Notes: generated from the letters alone by a model not told the origin. Positions 42,823 through 52,393 are shown, counted from the stretch's first letter. The stretch is DNA of 64,000 bases from JAMZMI01 sp963848175 (GCA_963848175.1 CAWKCO010000007.1:62001-126000); one strand, 5' to 3'. Made by a program: numbers and translations.

Positions 42823-45528
42823 ATGCACATGAGTAACAATCGAGCATCGATGAAAATAAAACCTTTAATGCTTTCTGGGCTTGAGCCTTTGATAGTGACT
42901 GCCGATACCAATTTTATCAACGTTGGGGAGCGAACCAATGTCACTGGTTCAGCACGTTTTGCTCGTTTGATCCGTGAGGATAACTACGATGAAGCTCTGG
43001 AAGTGGCCTTGGATCAGGTGCGCAGTGGTGCCCAAATTCTTGATGTAAACATGGATGAAGGGATGCTCGATGGTGTGAAGGCGATGGTCAGGTTTTTGAA
43101 CCTAATCGCTTCAGAGCCAGAAATTTCTCGCATTCCGATCATGATTGACTCCTCAAAATGGGAAATCATTGAGGCGGGGTTGCAATGCGTGCAAGGAAAG
43201 GGAGTAGTCAACTCTATTTCCATGAAAGAAGGGGAGGAGAAATTTATTGAGCAAGCGAAAAAACTGAAGCAATATGGTGCTGCCGTAGTGGTCATGGCAT
43301 TTGATGAGCTAGGTCAAGCCGATACTTATCAGCGTCGTATAGATATTTGTAAAAAGAGTTATGATATTTTGGTGGATGTGGTCAAATTCCCACCGCAAGA
43401 CATCATTTTTGATCCAAATATTTTCCCAGTTGCCACTGGTATAGATGAACACAACAACTATGCTGTGGATTTTTTCAATGCCACAAAATGGATCAAAGAA
43501 AACTTACCAGGTGCTAAAGTAAGCGGTGGAGTGAGCAACGTTTCGTTTTCTTTTAGAGGAAATAATGTTGTTCGCGAGGCTATGCACTCAGCGTTTTTGT
43601 ACCATGCCATCAAAGCAGGTATGGATATGGGTATCGTGAATGCGGGAATGATCGAGGTATATGACGAGATTCCAAAGGACTTACTAGAGCATGTAGAAGA
43701 TGTATTGCTCAATAGAAGAAACGATGCAACGGAGCGACTTTTGGCATTCGCCGAAAATGTAAAAGGAGGAGGAAAAGTAAAAGAAGTTGACAACTCGTGG
43801 CGTGAAACCACCGTGCAGGAGCGACTGAAACACGCACTCGTAAAAGGTGTTATTGACTTTATAGAAGAAGATACTGAGGAGGCACGTCAGATGTATGACA
43901 AACCCCTTCATGTCATAGAAGGGCCATTGATGGATGGTATGAACGTGGTTGGAGACTTGTTCGGAGCTGGTAAAATGTTTCTTCCACAAGTGGTAAAAAG
44001 TGCCAGAGTGATGAAAAAATCTGTGGCATATTTGATTCCATTTTTGGAGGAGGAAAAGCGTCGATCTGGTGACATGAAAACCAGTAAGGGTAAAATTCTC
44101 ATGGCCACTGTAAAAGGCGATGTGCATGATATTGGTAAAAACATAGTGGGCGTAGTGCTGGCGTGTAACAATTATGATATCGTAGACCTAGGGGTAATGG
44201 TGCCAGCCGAGAAGATATTAGATGCTGCTATCAAGGAAAATGCTGATATCATTGGACTGAGTGGATTGATCACACCTTCTCTTGATGAGATGGTATATGT
44301 TGCAGATGAAATGGAGCGTAGAGGCATGACTCTTCCTCTCTTGATTGGAGGGGCAACAACGTCACGCATTCACACAGCGGTGAAAATCGCTCCGAAGTAC
44401 AGTGGTTCGGTTATTCATGTTTTGGATGCATCCAAAAGTGTAGGAGTGGCTACTAAGCTGATGGGAGAGGGGAGAAAGGCTTTGGAAGTGGAAGTGAAAG
44501 AAGAATATCAAGTGCTGAGAGAAGGACATCAAAGCAGACAGGATGAAAAAGCAAGTGTTACTTATGCACAAGCCGTTTCTAATAAATTCAAAATTGATTG
44601 GAGTGCTTACGTACCTAAAAAGCCAAATTTCCTAGGTGTGAAAACTTATGAAGATGTGTCATTGGAAGAGATTAGGTCATACATAGACTGGACGCCATTT
44701 TTCAATACTTGGATGCTGAAAGGGAAGTATCCAGCCATTTTCGAAAATCCTACTGTAGGAAAAGAAGCAAAAAAACTCTTTGATGATGCTAACAATATGC
44801 TGGATGAGGTGATTGCCAATGGTAGTCTCAAAGCAAAAGCAGTGATTGGAATTTTCCCTGCCATAGCTGATGGGGATGATGTGAAAATATTTAAGGATGA
44901 TAGTCGCGCCGAGGTGCTGGATACCTTCCACTTTTTGCGTCAGCAGGGAAAAAAGGGGAAAGGAATTCCTAATATTTCATTGGCAGATTTCATTGCACCT
45001 GAGTCCAGCGGCTTGCAAGATTATATGGGAGGGTTTGCTGTGTCTGCCGGTTTTGGTACGAGCGAATTGGCAGCCAAATATGAAGCGGATCATGATGATT
45101 ATAATTCAATTATGATCAAATCCGTTGCGGATCGTTTGGCGGAAGCCTTAGCCGAATACATGCACGCCAAAGTACGAAAAGAGCTTTGGGGTTATGCTCC
45201 AGACGAGATACTCGGAAATGACGATTTGATCAAAGAGAAATATGACGGAATCCGACCAGCACCAGGTTATCCAGCTTGTCCTGATCATACGGAAAAAGCC
45301 ATTTTGTTCGATTTGCTTGATGTTGAAAAAAACACAGGTATACAGCTTACAGAAAGTTTTGCGATGTTTCCGGCAGCAGCGGTAAGTGGATTCTATTTTG
45401 CCCATCCAGATGCAAAGTATTTCGGATTAGGCAAGGTATATGAAGATCAGATTGAGGATTATACCAAGCGAAAGAAAATGCCTAAAGAGGTAATAGAAAG
45501 ATGGTTAGCGCCGAATTTGGGATATTAG
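42823..45528 (+). CDS. metH: methionine synthase, pterin-binding, cobalamin-binding and reactivation domains (split metH)
   Basis: 901 residues. Pterin-binding domain (about 1-300: NFINVGERTNVTGSARF, GGVSNVSFSFRGNN), cap and B12-binding domains with the lower-ligand motif DVHDIGKN near residue 440, then the activation domain (EYMHAKVRKELWGYAPDE, GIRPAPGYPACPDHTEK near 830) that binds S-adenosylmethionine. With the preceding gene it makes 5-methyltetrahydrofolate plus homocysteine into methionine. The start at 42823 could also be the ATG at 42829. The spacer repeats CTTTCTCCATATC from the S-box region (42806-42818). It is followed by the 8-bp tandem repeat and metF. Confidence 0.96.
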   Translation: MHMSNNRASMKIKPLMLSGLEPLIVTADTNFINVGERTNVTGSARFARLIREDNYDEALEVALDQVRSGAQILDVNMDEGMLDGVKAMVRFLNLIASEPEISRIPIMIDSSKWEIIEAGLQCVQGKGVVNSISMKEGEEKFIEQAKKLKQYGAAVVVMAFDELGQADTYQRRIDICKKSYDILVDVVKFPPQDIIFDPNIFPVATGIDEHNNYAVDFFNATKWIKENLPGAKVSGGVSNVSFSFRGNNVVREAMHSAFLYHAIKAGMDMGIVNAGMIEVYDEIPKDLLEHVEDVLLNRRNDATERLLAFAENVKGGGKVKEVDNSWRETTVQERLKHALVKGVIDFIEEDTEEARQMYDKPLHVIEGPLMDGMNVVGDLFGAGKMFLPQVVKSARVMKKSVAYLIPFLEEEKRRSGDMKTSKGKILMATVKGDVHDIGKNIVGVVLACNNYDIVDLGVMVPAEKILDAAIKENADIIGLSGLITPSLDEMVYVADEMERRGMTLPLLIGGATTSRIHTAVKIAPKYSGSVIHVLDASKSVGVATKLMGEGRKALEVEVKEEYQVLREGHQSRQDEKASVTYAQAVSNKFKIDWSAYVPKKPNFLGVKTYEDVSLEEIRSYIDWTPFFNTWMLKGKYPAIFENPTVGKEAKKLFDDANNMLDEVIANGSLKAKAVIGIFPAIADGDDVKIFKDDSRAEVLDTFHFLRQQGKKGKGIPNISLADFIAPESSGLQDYMGGFAVSAGFGTSELAAKYEADHDDYNSIMIKSVADRLAEALAEYMHAKVRKELWGYAPDEILGNDDLIKEKYDGIRPAPGYPACPDHTEKAILFDLLDVEKNTGIQLTESFAMFPAAAVSGFYFAHPDAKYFGLGKVYEDQIEDYTKRKKMPKEVIERWLAPNLGY

Positions 45529-45529
45529 T

Positions 45530-45600
45530 TTAATGTGTTAATGTGTTAATGTGTTAATGTGTTAATGTGTTAATGTGTTAATGTGTTAATGTGTTAATGT
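45530..45600. repeat. 8-bp tandem repeat TTAATGTG, about 8.9 copies
   Basis: Eight perfect copies from 45530 to 45593 and a 7-base partial copy follow the metH stop (45526-45528) by one base, and end 21 bases before the four-helix-bundle start. Perfect identity points to recent slippage. It is too short and regular to be CRISPR. Confidence 0.95.
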
Positions 45601-45621
45601 TAGTTTTTTAAAAGTTAGAAT

Positions 45622-45990
45622 ATGGCCAAGGTTCAGAATTTTGAGGAATTGGAGTGTTGGCAAGCCACGAAGGATTTGACTATTCTTATTTACAAAATAT
45701 GTGAAAATGCCGAATTTCGAACTGAGTTTACTGCCAAGGATCAACTGAAAAGAGCATCATTGTCATCTATGAACAATATAGCAGAAGGATTTGGTCGATT
45801 CTCTAACAAAGAATTCATACGTTTCATAAACATAGCAACAGCATCACTTGATGAGGTTCATAGTATGATACTGTTATATTCAGAATTAAATTTTATTAAA
45901 GAAGATCAAAAAGTGGAGAGTATAAGGATACTTAAAAAAGCAAAGTATCAATCATTGGGCTTGGTGAAATATCTCAACTCCCAACTTTAA
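45622..45990 (+). CDS. four-helix-bundle protein (23S rRNA-intervening-sequence type)
   Basis: 122 residues, the usual size of the S23/IVP family: FEELECWQATKDLTILIYKI, FTAKDQLKRASLSSMNNIAEGFGR and SLDEVHSMILLYSELNFI. The family forms pentameric four-helix bundles; members are scattered through Bacteroidota and sometimes linked to intervening sequences in 23S rRNA. Its location between metH and metF is unrelated to methionine synthesis and suggests insertion of a mobile-like gene into the operon, with the tandem repeat immediately in front. Its 3' end is 36 bases before metF. Confidence 0.9.
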   Translation: MAKVQNFEELECWQATKDLTILIYKICENAEFRTEFTAKDQLKRASLSSMNNIAEGFGRFSNKEFIRFINIATASLDEVHSMILLYSELNFIKEDQKVESIRILKKAKYQSLGLVKYLNSQL

Positions 45991-46026
45991 CACTTTTTTA
46001 ACTTAGAACTTTTTCAACATTAAGAA

Positions 46027-46983
46027 ATGAAAGTAACCGAACATATAGCAAACGCCAACGGTAAAAGCCTTTTTACTTTGGAGATTATTCCTCCAAAAAA
46101 GGGTGACAGTATTGATACGCTTTTTGCTCATATCGATCCTTTGATGGAGTTTAAACCACCATTTATTGATGTGACTTATCATCGAGAGGAGTATGTCTAT
46201 AAAAGTCGTGAAAATGGTCTTTTGGAAAAGAAGACGATTCGTAAACGCCCGGGTACTGTTGGGATTTGCGCAGCGATCAAAAATAAATACGGTGTGGATC
46301 CAGTACCTCATATTATTTGTGGTGGATTTACCAAAGAAGAAACTGAAAATGCTTTAATCGATCTCAATTTCCTTGGTATTGATAACGTGCTTTTGCTTCG
46401 TGGTGATTCTATTGCAGAAGAAAAATCCTTCAAACCAGAACCAGATGGCAATGCCTATGCACTTGATCTGGTCAATCAGGTGGGTGATATGAACAATGGT
46501 AAATACATCGATGAAGATCTGCAAAATGCTGTCCCTACCAATTTTTGTATCGGGGTAGCAGGCTATCCAGAAAAGCATTTTGAGGCACCAAATCTAAAAG
46601 TGGATTTGATGTATTTGAAAAAGAAAATTGATGCAGGCGCGGAGTATATCGTGACTCAAATGTTTTATGACAATTCTAAATATTTTGCTTTTGTAGAGGA
46701 ATGTCAGAAGGCTGGTATCAATGTGCCCATTATCCCAGGCTTAAAACCGATTACGGTAAAAAATCACATGACCGTGTTGCCAAGTATTTTTCATATAGAT
46801 ATTCCCGATGACCTTTGGAATGCTATAGATAAATGCAAAGACAATAAAGCTGTGAAAGAAGTAGGAATAGAGTGGGGTATTCAGCAAGCCAAAGAGTTGA
46901 TGGATGCAGGAGTTCCAGTTTTGCACTTTTATTCTATGGGCAAATCTGATTCCGTTCAAAGAATTGCTAAAGAGTTGTTCTAA
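46027..46983 (+). CDS. metF: 5,10-methylenetetrahydrofolate reductase
   Basis: 318 residues of the MetF barrel family: LFTLEIIPPKKGDSIDTLFAHIDPL at the start, FIDVTYHREEYVYKS, GIDNVLLLRGDS, CIGVAGYPEKHFEAPN and the FAD/substrate region QMFYDNSKYFAFVEEC. It makes the 5-methyltetrahydrofolate that MetH consumes. It belongs functionally with the S-box-controlled metH unit, separated by the four-helix-bundle gene. The product's C-terminus ends before the HMG-CoA lyase start (25 bases). Confidence 0.95.
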   Translation: MKVTEHIANANGKSLFTLEIIPPKKGDSIDTLFAHIDPLMEFKPPFIDVTYHREEYVYKSRENGLLEKKTIRKRPGTVGICAAIKNKYGVDPVPHIICGGFTKEETENALIDLNFLGIDNVLLLRGDSIAEEKSFKPEPDGNAYALDLVNQVGDMNNGKYIDEDLQNAVPTNFCIGVAGYPEKHFEAPNLKVDLMYLKKKIDAGAEYIVTQMFYDNSKYFAFVEECQKAGINVPIIPGLKPITVKNHMTVLPSIFHIDIPDDLWNAIDKCKDNKAVKEVGIEWGIQQAKELMDAGVPVLHFYSMGKSDSVQRIAKELF

Positions 46984-47008
46984 AATAAGCGTTCGAGATA
47001 CCACCCCT

Positions 47009-47854
47009 ATGAAAATAATCGAATGCCCACGAGATGCCATGCAAGGATTGCCAAGATTGGTTCCTACTGATCTGAAAGTTGCTTACTTGCAGGAGCTACT
47101 CTCTGTGGGCTTTGATACCATTGATTTTGGAAGCTTTGTTTCTGCCAAAGCAATGCCACAGATGGCTGATACTGCCGAGGTACTGTTTTCGCTTGATTTG
47201 AGTAAAACAAAATCAAAGTTGCTGGCGATAGTCGCTAATATGAGGGGAGCAGAGGAGGCTTTAAACTTTAATCAGATTGATTATTTAGGCTATCCGCTTT
47301 CGCTTTCGGAAACTTTTCAGCAGCGAAATACCAATAGAAGTATTGATGCTGCCATGGCTGATCTGAAATTAATTCAACAGCAGGTCAAGAAAAAAGGAAA
47401 AACTTTGGTGGTATACCTTTCTATGGGATTTGGCAATCCTTATGGAGATGCATATAGTGTTTCTATGATTGAGCACTTTGTGGAGCGGTTGGATGCACTT
47501 GGTGTTGAGGTTATTTCTATCGCAGATACGGTTGGAGTAGCTACTTCGGAAAACATTCAAGATGTTTTTGGTTTGATTATTCCCAAATTTCCTCAAATAG
47601 AATTTGGTGCGCATTTGCATAGTTCTCCGCATAGTATAGCGGAGAAATTAGAAGCGCTGTATACTACTGGTTGCATACGCATTGATGGAGCTATTGGTGG
47701 TTTTGGAGGGTGTCCTTTTGCTGATGATAAGCTGATAGGAAATATAGATACTGAAGTAATTTTTCGATTTTTAGAACAGAAATGCGAAGCTGTTTCAGTT
47801 GATTTTGAGGCATTAAAAAGAGCAAAAGAAATATCACAAGGCATCTTTATATAA
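47009..47854 (+). CDS. hydroxymethylglutaryl-CoA lyase family protein
   Basis: 281 residues from the ATG at 47009 (KIIECPRDAMQGLPRLVPTDLK). An earlier in-frame start at 46904 would overlap metF and is rejected. TIM-barrel landmarks: RDAMQG, GFDTIDFGSFVSAKAMPQM, SIADTVGVAT, GAHLHSSPH and the active-site loop GGFGGCPFADD with the reactive cysteine. It splits HMG-CoA into acetoacetate and acetyl-CoA in leucine breakdown. It has no obvious partner nearby, and may be part of the same transcript as metF (25-base gap). Confidence 0.9.
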   Translation: MKIIECPRDAMQGLPRLVPTDLKVAYLQELLSVGFDTIDFGSFVSAKAMPQMADTAEVLFSLDLSKTKSKLLAIVANMRGAEEALNFNQIDYLGYPLSLSETFQQRNTNRSIDAAMADLKLIQQQVKKKGKTLVVYLSMGFGNPYGDAYSVSMIEHFVERLDALGVEVISIADTVGVATSENIQDVFGLIIPKFPQIEFGAHLHSSPHSIAEKLEALYTTGCIRIDGAIGGFGGCPFADDKLIGNIDTEVIFRFLEQKCEAVSVDFEALKRAKEISQGIFI

Positions 47855-47895
47855 GTGAGTTATTCTTATCATTTTTGCCAAATTAAAATCCTAAA

Positions 47896-49692
47896 ATGGG
47901 CATAGAAGCAATTATTGTACTTATTGTCATAGTGGTAGCAGTCACTTTATTTGCGACCGAGTGGCTGTCTGTTGATTTGGTTTCAATGCTCATCATGCTG
48001 AGTTTGGTTATCTCCGGTGTTATTTCAGCTGAAGAAGGTTTGTCTGGATTTAGCAATGCCGCCACTATTACAGTAGCCTTTATGTTTGTTTTGAGCTATG
48101 CCTTGCTCAAAACTGGTTCATTACAGCGTGTAGGCCCACTTTTAAGTAAAGTTTTCAGATCAAACTATAATCTTGGATTGCTTCTAATGATTGTAGTTAT
48201 TGGAATATTTTCTGCTTTTATAAACAATACACCTATTGTGGCTATGTTCATCCCAGTGATGGTGAGCGTGGGTAAAATGGCAGATATCAGTCCTTCTAAG
48301 CTATTGATCCCCCTTTCTTATGCTTCGATTTTTGGAGGTACATGTACTTTGATAGGAACATCTACAAATGTGTTGGTAAGTGGGATAGCCGTTAATAGTG
48401 GGTTGGAAGGCTTTTCCATGTTTTACTTTGCCCCAATTGGGTTGGTGTTTTTATCTGTGGGTGCGTTGTATATTTTCTTATTTGGAAAAAAACTCTTGCC
48501 AGATAGACGCACAGATCAGGGATTGACGGAGAGATTTGGAATGAGAGATTACATCACTCAAATAGAAATATTATCTGGCTCTGAGTTTATTGGTCAGCGC
48601 ATTATGGATACCATTTTGGTAAAGGAAATGAGTCTTGATGTTATGGAAACTCGTCGAGGAAAATCTGTTTTTACTTTACCTGCTGGTGACTTTCAAGTAG
48701 AAGAAGGCGATATTCTAAAAGTCAGATGTAATATTGAAAAGATAAAAGAGCTTAAAGACCGCTTGAGGGTGGCTTTAAATAGTTCGGCAGTTAAAATAGG
48801 TGATAGCGAAGGACAAGAAGCAAATACAACAATTCTTGAGCTTGTAATAACTTCAGGTTCAGAGTTTGCTGGAAAGAGCTTAAAGGAAATGGACTTTAGA
48901 CGTAGATTTAGAGCTGTGCCATTAGCTATTCTACACCGAGAGGAAGTGCTTCATGAGAATCTTCATGAAGTAGAGTTGAAACCAGGGGATGTTGTCCTTA
49001 CGGAAATAAAATCTCACCGAGTGGACAGTCTGAAAAAAATGGAAATGAGTCAAGATAGTCCATTTATTATTTTGTCCGAAGAGGGGGTGATAGAATTTGA
49101 TAAGCAAAAATTCGTGATTGTTCTGTCCGTCATTGTGGGAGTAATTGGATTAGCAGCGTTCAACGTTTTGCCGATTGCAATTAGTGCTGCACTGGGTGCT
49201 TTTGCTTTGGTTCTTACCCGCACTATAAACATGCGTGAGCTATACCAAAGCATCGAATGGAAAATAGTGTTTTTGTTGGCAGGAGCATTGAGTTTGGGGG
49301 TGGCTATGCAAAATAGTGGCTTGGCGGGCTTGCTGTCAGATACACTTATTGGAAGTTTAGGTGTGTTTGGCCCGGTAGCCATTCTTTCTGGCTTGTATTT
49401 CACCACTTCTATCCTTACTGAGTTGATGTCCAATAATGCAACAGCGGCTCTTATTGCACCCATTGCCATAACTACCGCTGAAAAGATGGATGTGAGCCCA
49501 TACCCATTTTTGATCGCAGTTATGCTGGCGGCCTCAGCTTCATTCATGACCCCTATAGGCTATCAGACCAATACCATGGTATACAGTGCAGGTCAGTATA
49601 AATTCAAGGATTTCTTTAGAGTTGGAGTTTGGTTAAATCTCCTCTTTTGGGTGCTGGCAACTTTGCTAATCCCAGTTTTTCATTCTTTTTAG
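47896..49692 (+). CDS. SLC13/DASS-family permease with two TrkA-C domains
   Basis: 598 residues. N- and C-terminal membrane halves (about 1-195 and 395-598) flank two TrkA-C (RCK-C) regulatory domains beginning RDYITQIEILSGSEFIGQ and TTILELVITSGSEFAGKSL. Signature loops FINNTPIVAMFIPVM and LMSNNATAALIAPIAI are the twin SNT-type substrate motifs. It is likely a sodium- or sulfate/dicarboxylate-type symporter of the CitT/SLC13 group. It starts 41 bases after HMG-CoA lyase. The 3' end overlaps the convergent dprA end by four bases. Confidence 0.9.
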   Translation: MGIEAIIVLIVIVVAVTLFATEWLSVDLVSMLIMLSLVISGVISAEEGLSGFSNAATITVAFMFVLSYALLKTGSLQRVGPLLSKVFRSNYNLGLLLMIVVIGIFSAFINNTPIVAMFIPVMVSVGKMADISPSKLLIPLSYASIFGGTCTLIGTSTNVLVSGIAVNSGLEGFSMFYFAPIGLVFLSVGALYIFLFGKKLLPDRRTDQGLTERFGMRDYITQIEILSGSEFIGQRIMDTILVKEMSLDVMETRRGKSVFTLPAGDFQVEEGDILKVRCNIEKIKELKDRLRVALNSSAVKIGDSEGQEANTTILELVITSGSEFAGKSLKEMDFRRRFRAVPLAILHREEVLHENLHEVELKPGDVVLTEIKSHRVDSLKKMEMSQDSPFIILSEEGVIEFDKQKFVIVLSVIVGVIGLAAFNVLPIAISAALGAFALVLTRTINMRELYQSIEWKIVFLLAGALSLGVAMQNSGLAGLLSDTLIGSLGVFGPVAILSGLYFTTSILTELMSNNATAALIAPIAITTAEKMDVSPYPFLIAVMLAASASFMTPIGYQTNTMVYSAGQYKFKDFFRVGVWLNLLFWVLATLLIPVFHSF

Positions 49693-50795
49693 ACCAGTTG
49701 ATATTTCTTGCCAGGTAGGCTTTTTACAGTTCCTTGAAATTCTAGTGTGAGTAAGATGGAAGCCAGCTTATTGATGCTAATTTGTGATTTCCATGCCAGC
49801 TCGTCTATGGCTACACCTTCTGCCGTGCGAAGTAGTAGCTCACAAATCTTTGTTTCGTCTTCATTAAGTCCTTGCGGTAAAGTTTTTTTATCTGAAGGCT
49901 TAGGAGCTCTGCCATCTATATCCCAATTGAGGTGGTAGATTAAATCTTCTGCTCCAGTGTAGATGTAGGCTTTTTGATTTCTGATAAGGTAGTTGCAGCC
50001 TTCAGAATATTGATGATCCAAATCCCCAGGAACAGCAAAGACGGGTTTGTCATAAGAATCCGCAATGTTGGCGGTAATCAAAGCTCCTCCTTTTATGGCA
50101 GCCTCTACCACCACTACAGCGTCGCTTAAGCCAGCAATAATTCTATTTCTTGCAGGGAAAAAATGTGCTTGTGCTTGAGTTCCTGGAGGGTTTTCGGAGA
50201 TTAATAATCCATTCTCTTGAATTTCTTCTGCTGTTTTTTTGTGGGCTGATGGATAAATGGAGTCAAGTCCTCCTGCAAGCACGGCAATATTGGGCACGTT
50301 CGCAGCTAAGCCTGCTCTGTGTGCATGTATATCCACTCCGTATGCCAAGCCACTGATCAGTGTCGCGTTTAGAGATTTGCAGGCAGAGGCTATTTTCGCG
50401 CTCATGTCTTTGCCATACATAGTGGCATTTCTCGTGCCGACAATAGCCACTGTTCGATCTGGCAAGATAATGCCAGACCCTTTTAAATATAAAATATTCG
50501 GGCTGTCTGCTATTTGCTTGAGTCTTGCGGGGTAGTCCGAGTCTGTATAATGTTTGATTTTAATCTCCTGCTTTTCGCAAGTAAGAAGGATTTTCTCACT
50601 TTCACTGAGGACAGCTTGATTGGTGATAGCATCGGCTATTTTCTTTCCAATGTTTGGGATTTTTAGTAGCTGAGCCTTTTTTGAATGAAAAATACCTTTG
50701 GCTGAACCGCAATAGCTGATGAGTATTTTGGAGTTAACATCCCCAATTTTTGGAATGAGATTGAGGGCTACTTGATAAAGCTTCTCATCTTCCAT
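49689..50795 (-). CDS. dprA: DNA-processing protein DprA
   Basis: 368 residues. An N-terminal helix-hairpin-helix region (LLKIPNIGKKIADAI), the DprA Rossmann domain (AIVGTRNATMYGKDMS, ISGLAYGVDIHAHRAGL, VLAGGLDSIYPSAHK, FPARNRIIAGLSDAVVVVEA) and a C-terminal winged helix (NEDETKICELLLR) are visible. It loads RecA on incoming single-stranded DNA, so natural transformation may be possible. It follows the MerR-type gene by 3 bases on the same strand, so they form one unit. Confidence 0.95.
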   Translation of the reverse strand: MEDEKLYQVALNLIPKIGDVNSKILISYCGSAKGIFHSKKAQLLKIPNIGKKIADAITNQAVLSESEKILLTCEKQEIKIKHYTDSDYPARLKQIADSPNILYLKGSGIILPDRTVAIVGTRNATMYGKDMSAKIASACKSLNATLISGLAYGVDIHAHRAGLAANVPNIAVLAGGLDSIYPSAHKKTAEEIQENGLLISENPPGTQAQAHFFPARNRIIAGLSDAVVVVEAAIKGGALITANIADSYDKPVFAVPGDLDHQYSEGCNYLIRNQKAYIYTGAEDLIYHLNWDIDGRAPKPSDKKTLPQGLNEDETKICELLLRTAEGVAIDELAWKSQISINKLASILLTLEFQGTVKSLPGKKYQLV

Positions 50796-50798
50796 TTG

Positions 50799-51137
50799 CT
50801 ATGGTAGCTGTGTCTTTAATTTTTGTAGAAAGGACTTGATCTCTTTTAGTGATTCGATCAATTCTAGCTTGCCAGTAGCAGCGCCTGTGTCGTTCAGTAT
50901 GAAATCTCGTGCTCCTTGTAGTGTGTAGCCCTTCTCTTTTACCAAATGGTATATGATGCGCACATTTTTGATGTCTTCTTGCGTGAACTGACGATTTCCC
51001 TTTCTATTTTTCTTGGGCTTAATCATATCAAATTCACTTTCCCAAAAGCGAATAAGAGAAGTCGCCACTCCAAGCTCCTCGGCAACTTCGCCGATCGTAA
51101 AGTACTTTTTCTCTATTTCTTTTTCTTTGTAAGGCAC
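50799..51137 (-). CDS. MerR-family transcriptional regulator
   Basis: 112 residues with a MerR-type winged helix-turn-helix: YFTIGEVAEELGVATSLIRFWESEFDMIKPKKNRKGNRQF, then a short coiled dimer helix. There is no effector-binding C-terminus, so it is of the small, stand-alone Bacteroidota type. It precedes dprA by 3 bases and follows the CapA-like gene by 11. It may regulate that run of envelope and DNA-uptake genes, but its site was not found. Confidence 0.88.
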   Translation of the reverse strand: MPYKEKEIEKKYFTIGEVAEELGVATSLIRFWESEFDMIKPKKNRKGNRQFTQEDIKNVRIIYHLVKEKGYTLQGARDFILNDTGAATGKLELIESLKEIKSFLQKLKTQLP

Positions 51138-51148
51138 GTCTAGTGTTT

Positions 51149-52339
51149 TCAGTTTTGAAGATAGATAATTCTTCCATTATCATCAATGAAAATTTCATTT
51201 TCAGGGAAATCTTCTTCTGATAATCTGGAAATTGTTTGGACGACTTTCATTGAAACGTCCAATTTTGGGCCAGAGCTATAGCCCTGTCTGAACGCAATAA
51301 TATCTCCAGAGAGAAATTTACCTTCCGCATCTACATTGGTGATAAGTAGCGGAGCTTCTGCATTTGCACCTTTTAAATTGAATCTCCCATACGTACAAAA
51401 GTTTCCAAGTGAGTATGCGATTATCCTGTTTTTATAAACTTCCACGGCTCTAGGCACGTGAGGGCCATGCCCAATGATTAAATCCGCACCATGATTGATC
51501 ATCAGGTGAGCAAATTCGTAAATATTGCCTCGATCCTCACCGTAGTAGAATTCTGTTTTACGAGTGACATGCATGTTCTCATTTCCTTCGGCCCCTCCGT
51601 GAATGGATACGAGGATGATGTCTGACTCACGTTTCAATTCTTTAATAATAGAGATGGCTTGAGCTGTGTCGTAGAATGTAAGAGTGCCTTTATTGGGTGC
51701 AAAAGCCACAAACCCTACTTTTATTCCGTTGATTTTCGTCGTTGTATATGGTTTCTCAACCGAACCTGCAGAAGTAATACCCAATGAATCAAGTACTGCT
51801 TGGGTACTTTTTCTTCCAATTTCTCCAAAATCATTTGCATGATTGTTCGCTACACTCATTAAATCAAAACCACAATCAACCAAATTGGAAGTCAGCCGTG
51901 ATGGCATTCGAAACAAGTAACAAGCATCAGGATTCTTGCATTCTTTTTGATCTCCAGGACCATCAAGCACTGTGCCTTCTAAGTTCCCAAAGGTGATGTC
52001 TGCATTTTTTAGGATTTCTCGGCTGCTATCCCAAAGTCCATATCCATTGTTTGAGGGCAGGTATGATTTGTTTGGGAAATCTGTTCCAATCATGATATCA
52101 CCGACGGAAGCGATGGTGATAGTGTCTGGTAATACTCTCGAAATCTCAATGCTTACTTCTTGATTCAGTTCAGTGAGGGTGTCGCCTTTTTGTGTGATCC
52201 ACATCTGAATGGTATCCTTTGGCTCAATAGCGATAAACACCGAGTCGGTAGGGGGTGTTGTGCTTTGTGTTACTTTGGAGGTTTTGCAACTCCAAAGTAA
52301 AAGGAGCATAATGGTAAGTAATAAGAGAGATCGATTCAT
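51149..52339 (-). CDS. CapA-family metallophosphatase-fold lipoprotein
   Basis: 396 residues. An SpII signal (MNRSLLLLTIMLLLLWSC, cysteine 18) and a PGA-cap/CapA metallophosphatase fold: ITIASVGDIMIGTDFPNK, ADITFGNLEGTVLDGPGD, LMSVANNHANDFGEIGRKST, ILVSIHGGAEGNENMHVTR, NHGADLIIGHGPHVPRAVEVYKN. Members are often linked to capsule or envelope polymer synthesis; here it likely acts in the periplasm. It is in the minus-strand group with MerR and dprA, upstream of which lies a DnaA-like box cluster and the M23 gene. Confidence 0.88.
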   Translation of the reverse strand: MNRSLLLLTIMLLLLWSCKTSKVTQSTTPPTDSVFIAIEPKDTIQMWITQKGDTLTELNQEVSIEISRVLPDTITIASVGDIMIGTDFPNKSYLPSNNGYGLWDSSREILKNADITFGNLEGTVLDGPGDQKECKNPDACYLFRMPSRLTSNLVDCGFDLMSVANNHANDFGEIGRKSTQAVLDSLGITSAGSVEKPYTTTKINGIKVGFVAFAPNKGTLTFYDTAQAISIIKELKRESDIILVSIHGGAEGNENMHVTRKTEFYYGEDRGNIYEFAHLMINHGADLIIGHGPHVPRAVEVYKNRIIAYSLGNFCTYGRFNLKGANAEAPLLITNVDAEGKFLSGDIIAFRQGYSSGPKLDVSMKVVQTISRLSEEDFPENEIFIDDNGRIIYLQN

Positions 52340-52393
52340 GAATAGCAGAAATGAATGCAGGGGTCAAAAGTAAATCGAATCTTGCCCAACAAG

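Noticed and set aside
45530..45600. CRISPR array
   Set aside because: The unit is 8 bp without spacers; it is a simple tandem repeat.
46904..47008. An earlier start for the HMG-CoA lyase gene
   Set aside because: It would overlap metF by 80 bases; the family N-terminus matches the ATG at 47009.
49050..49547. A 165-codon minus-strand frame inside the SLC13 permease
   Set aside because: It is the shadow of a well-conserved membrane protein on the other strand and shows no domain.
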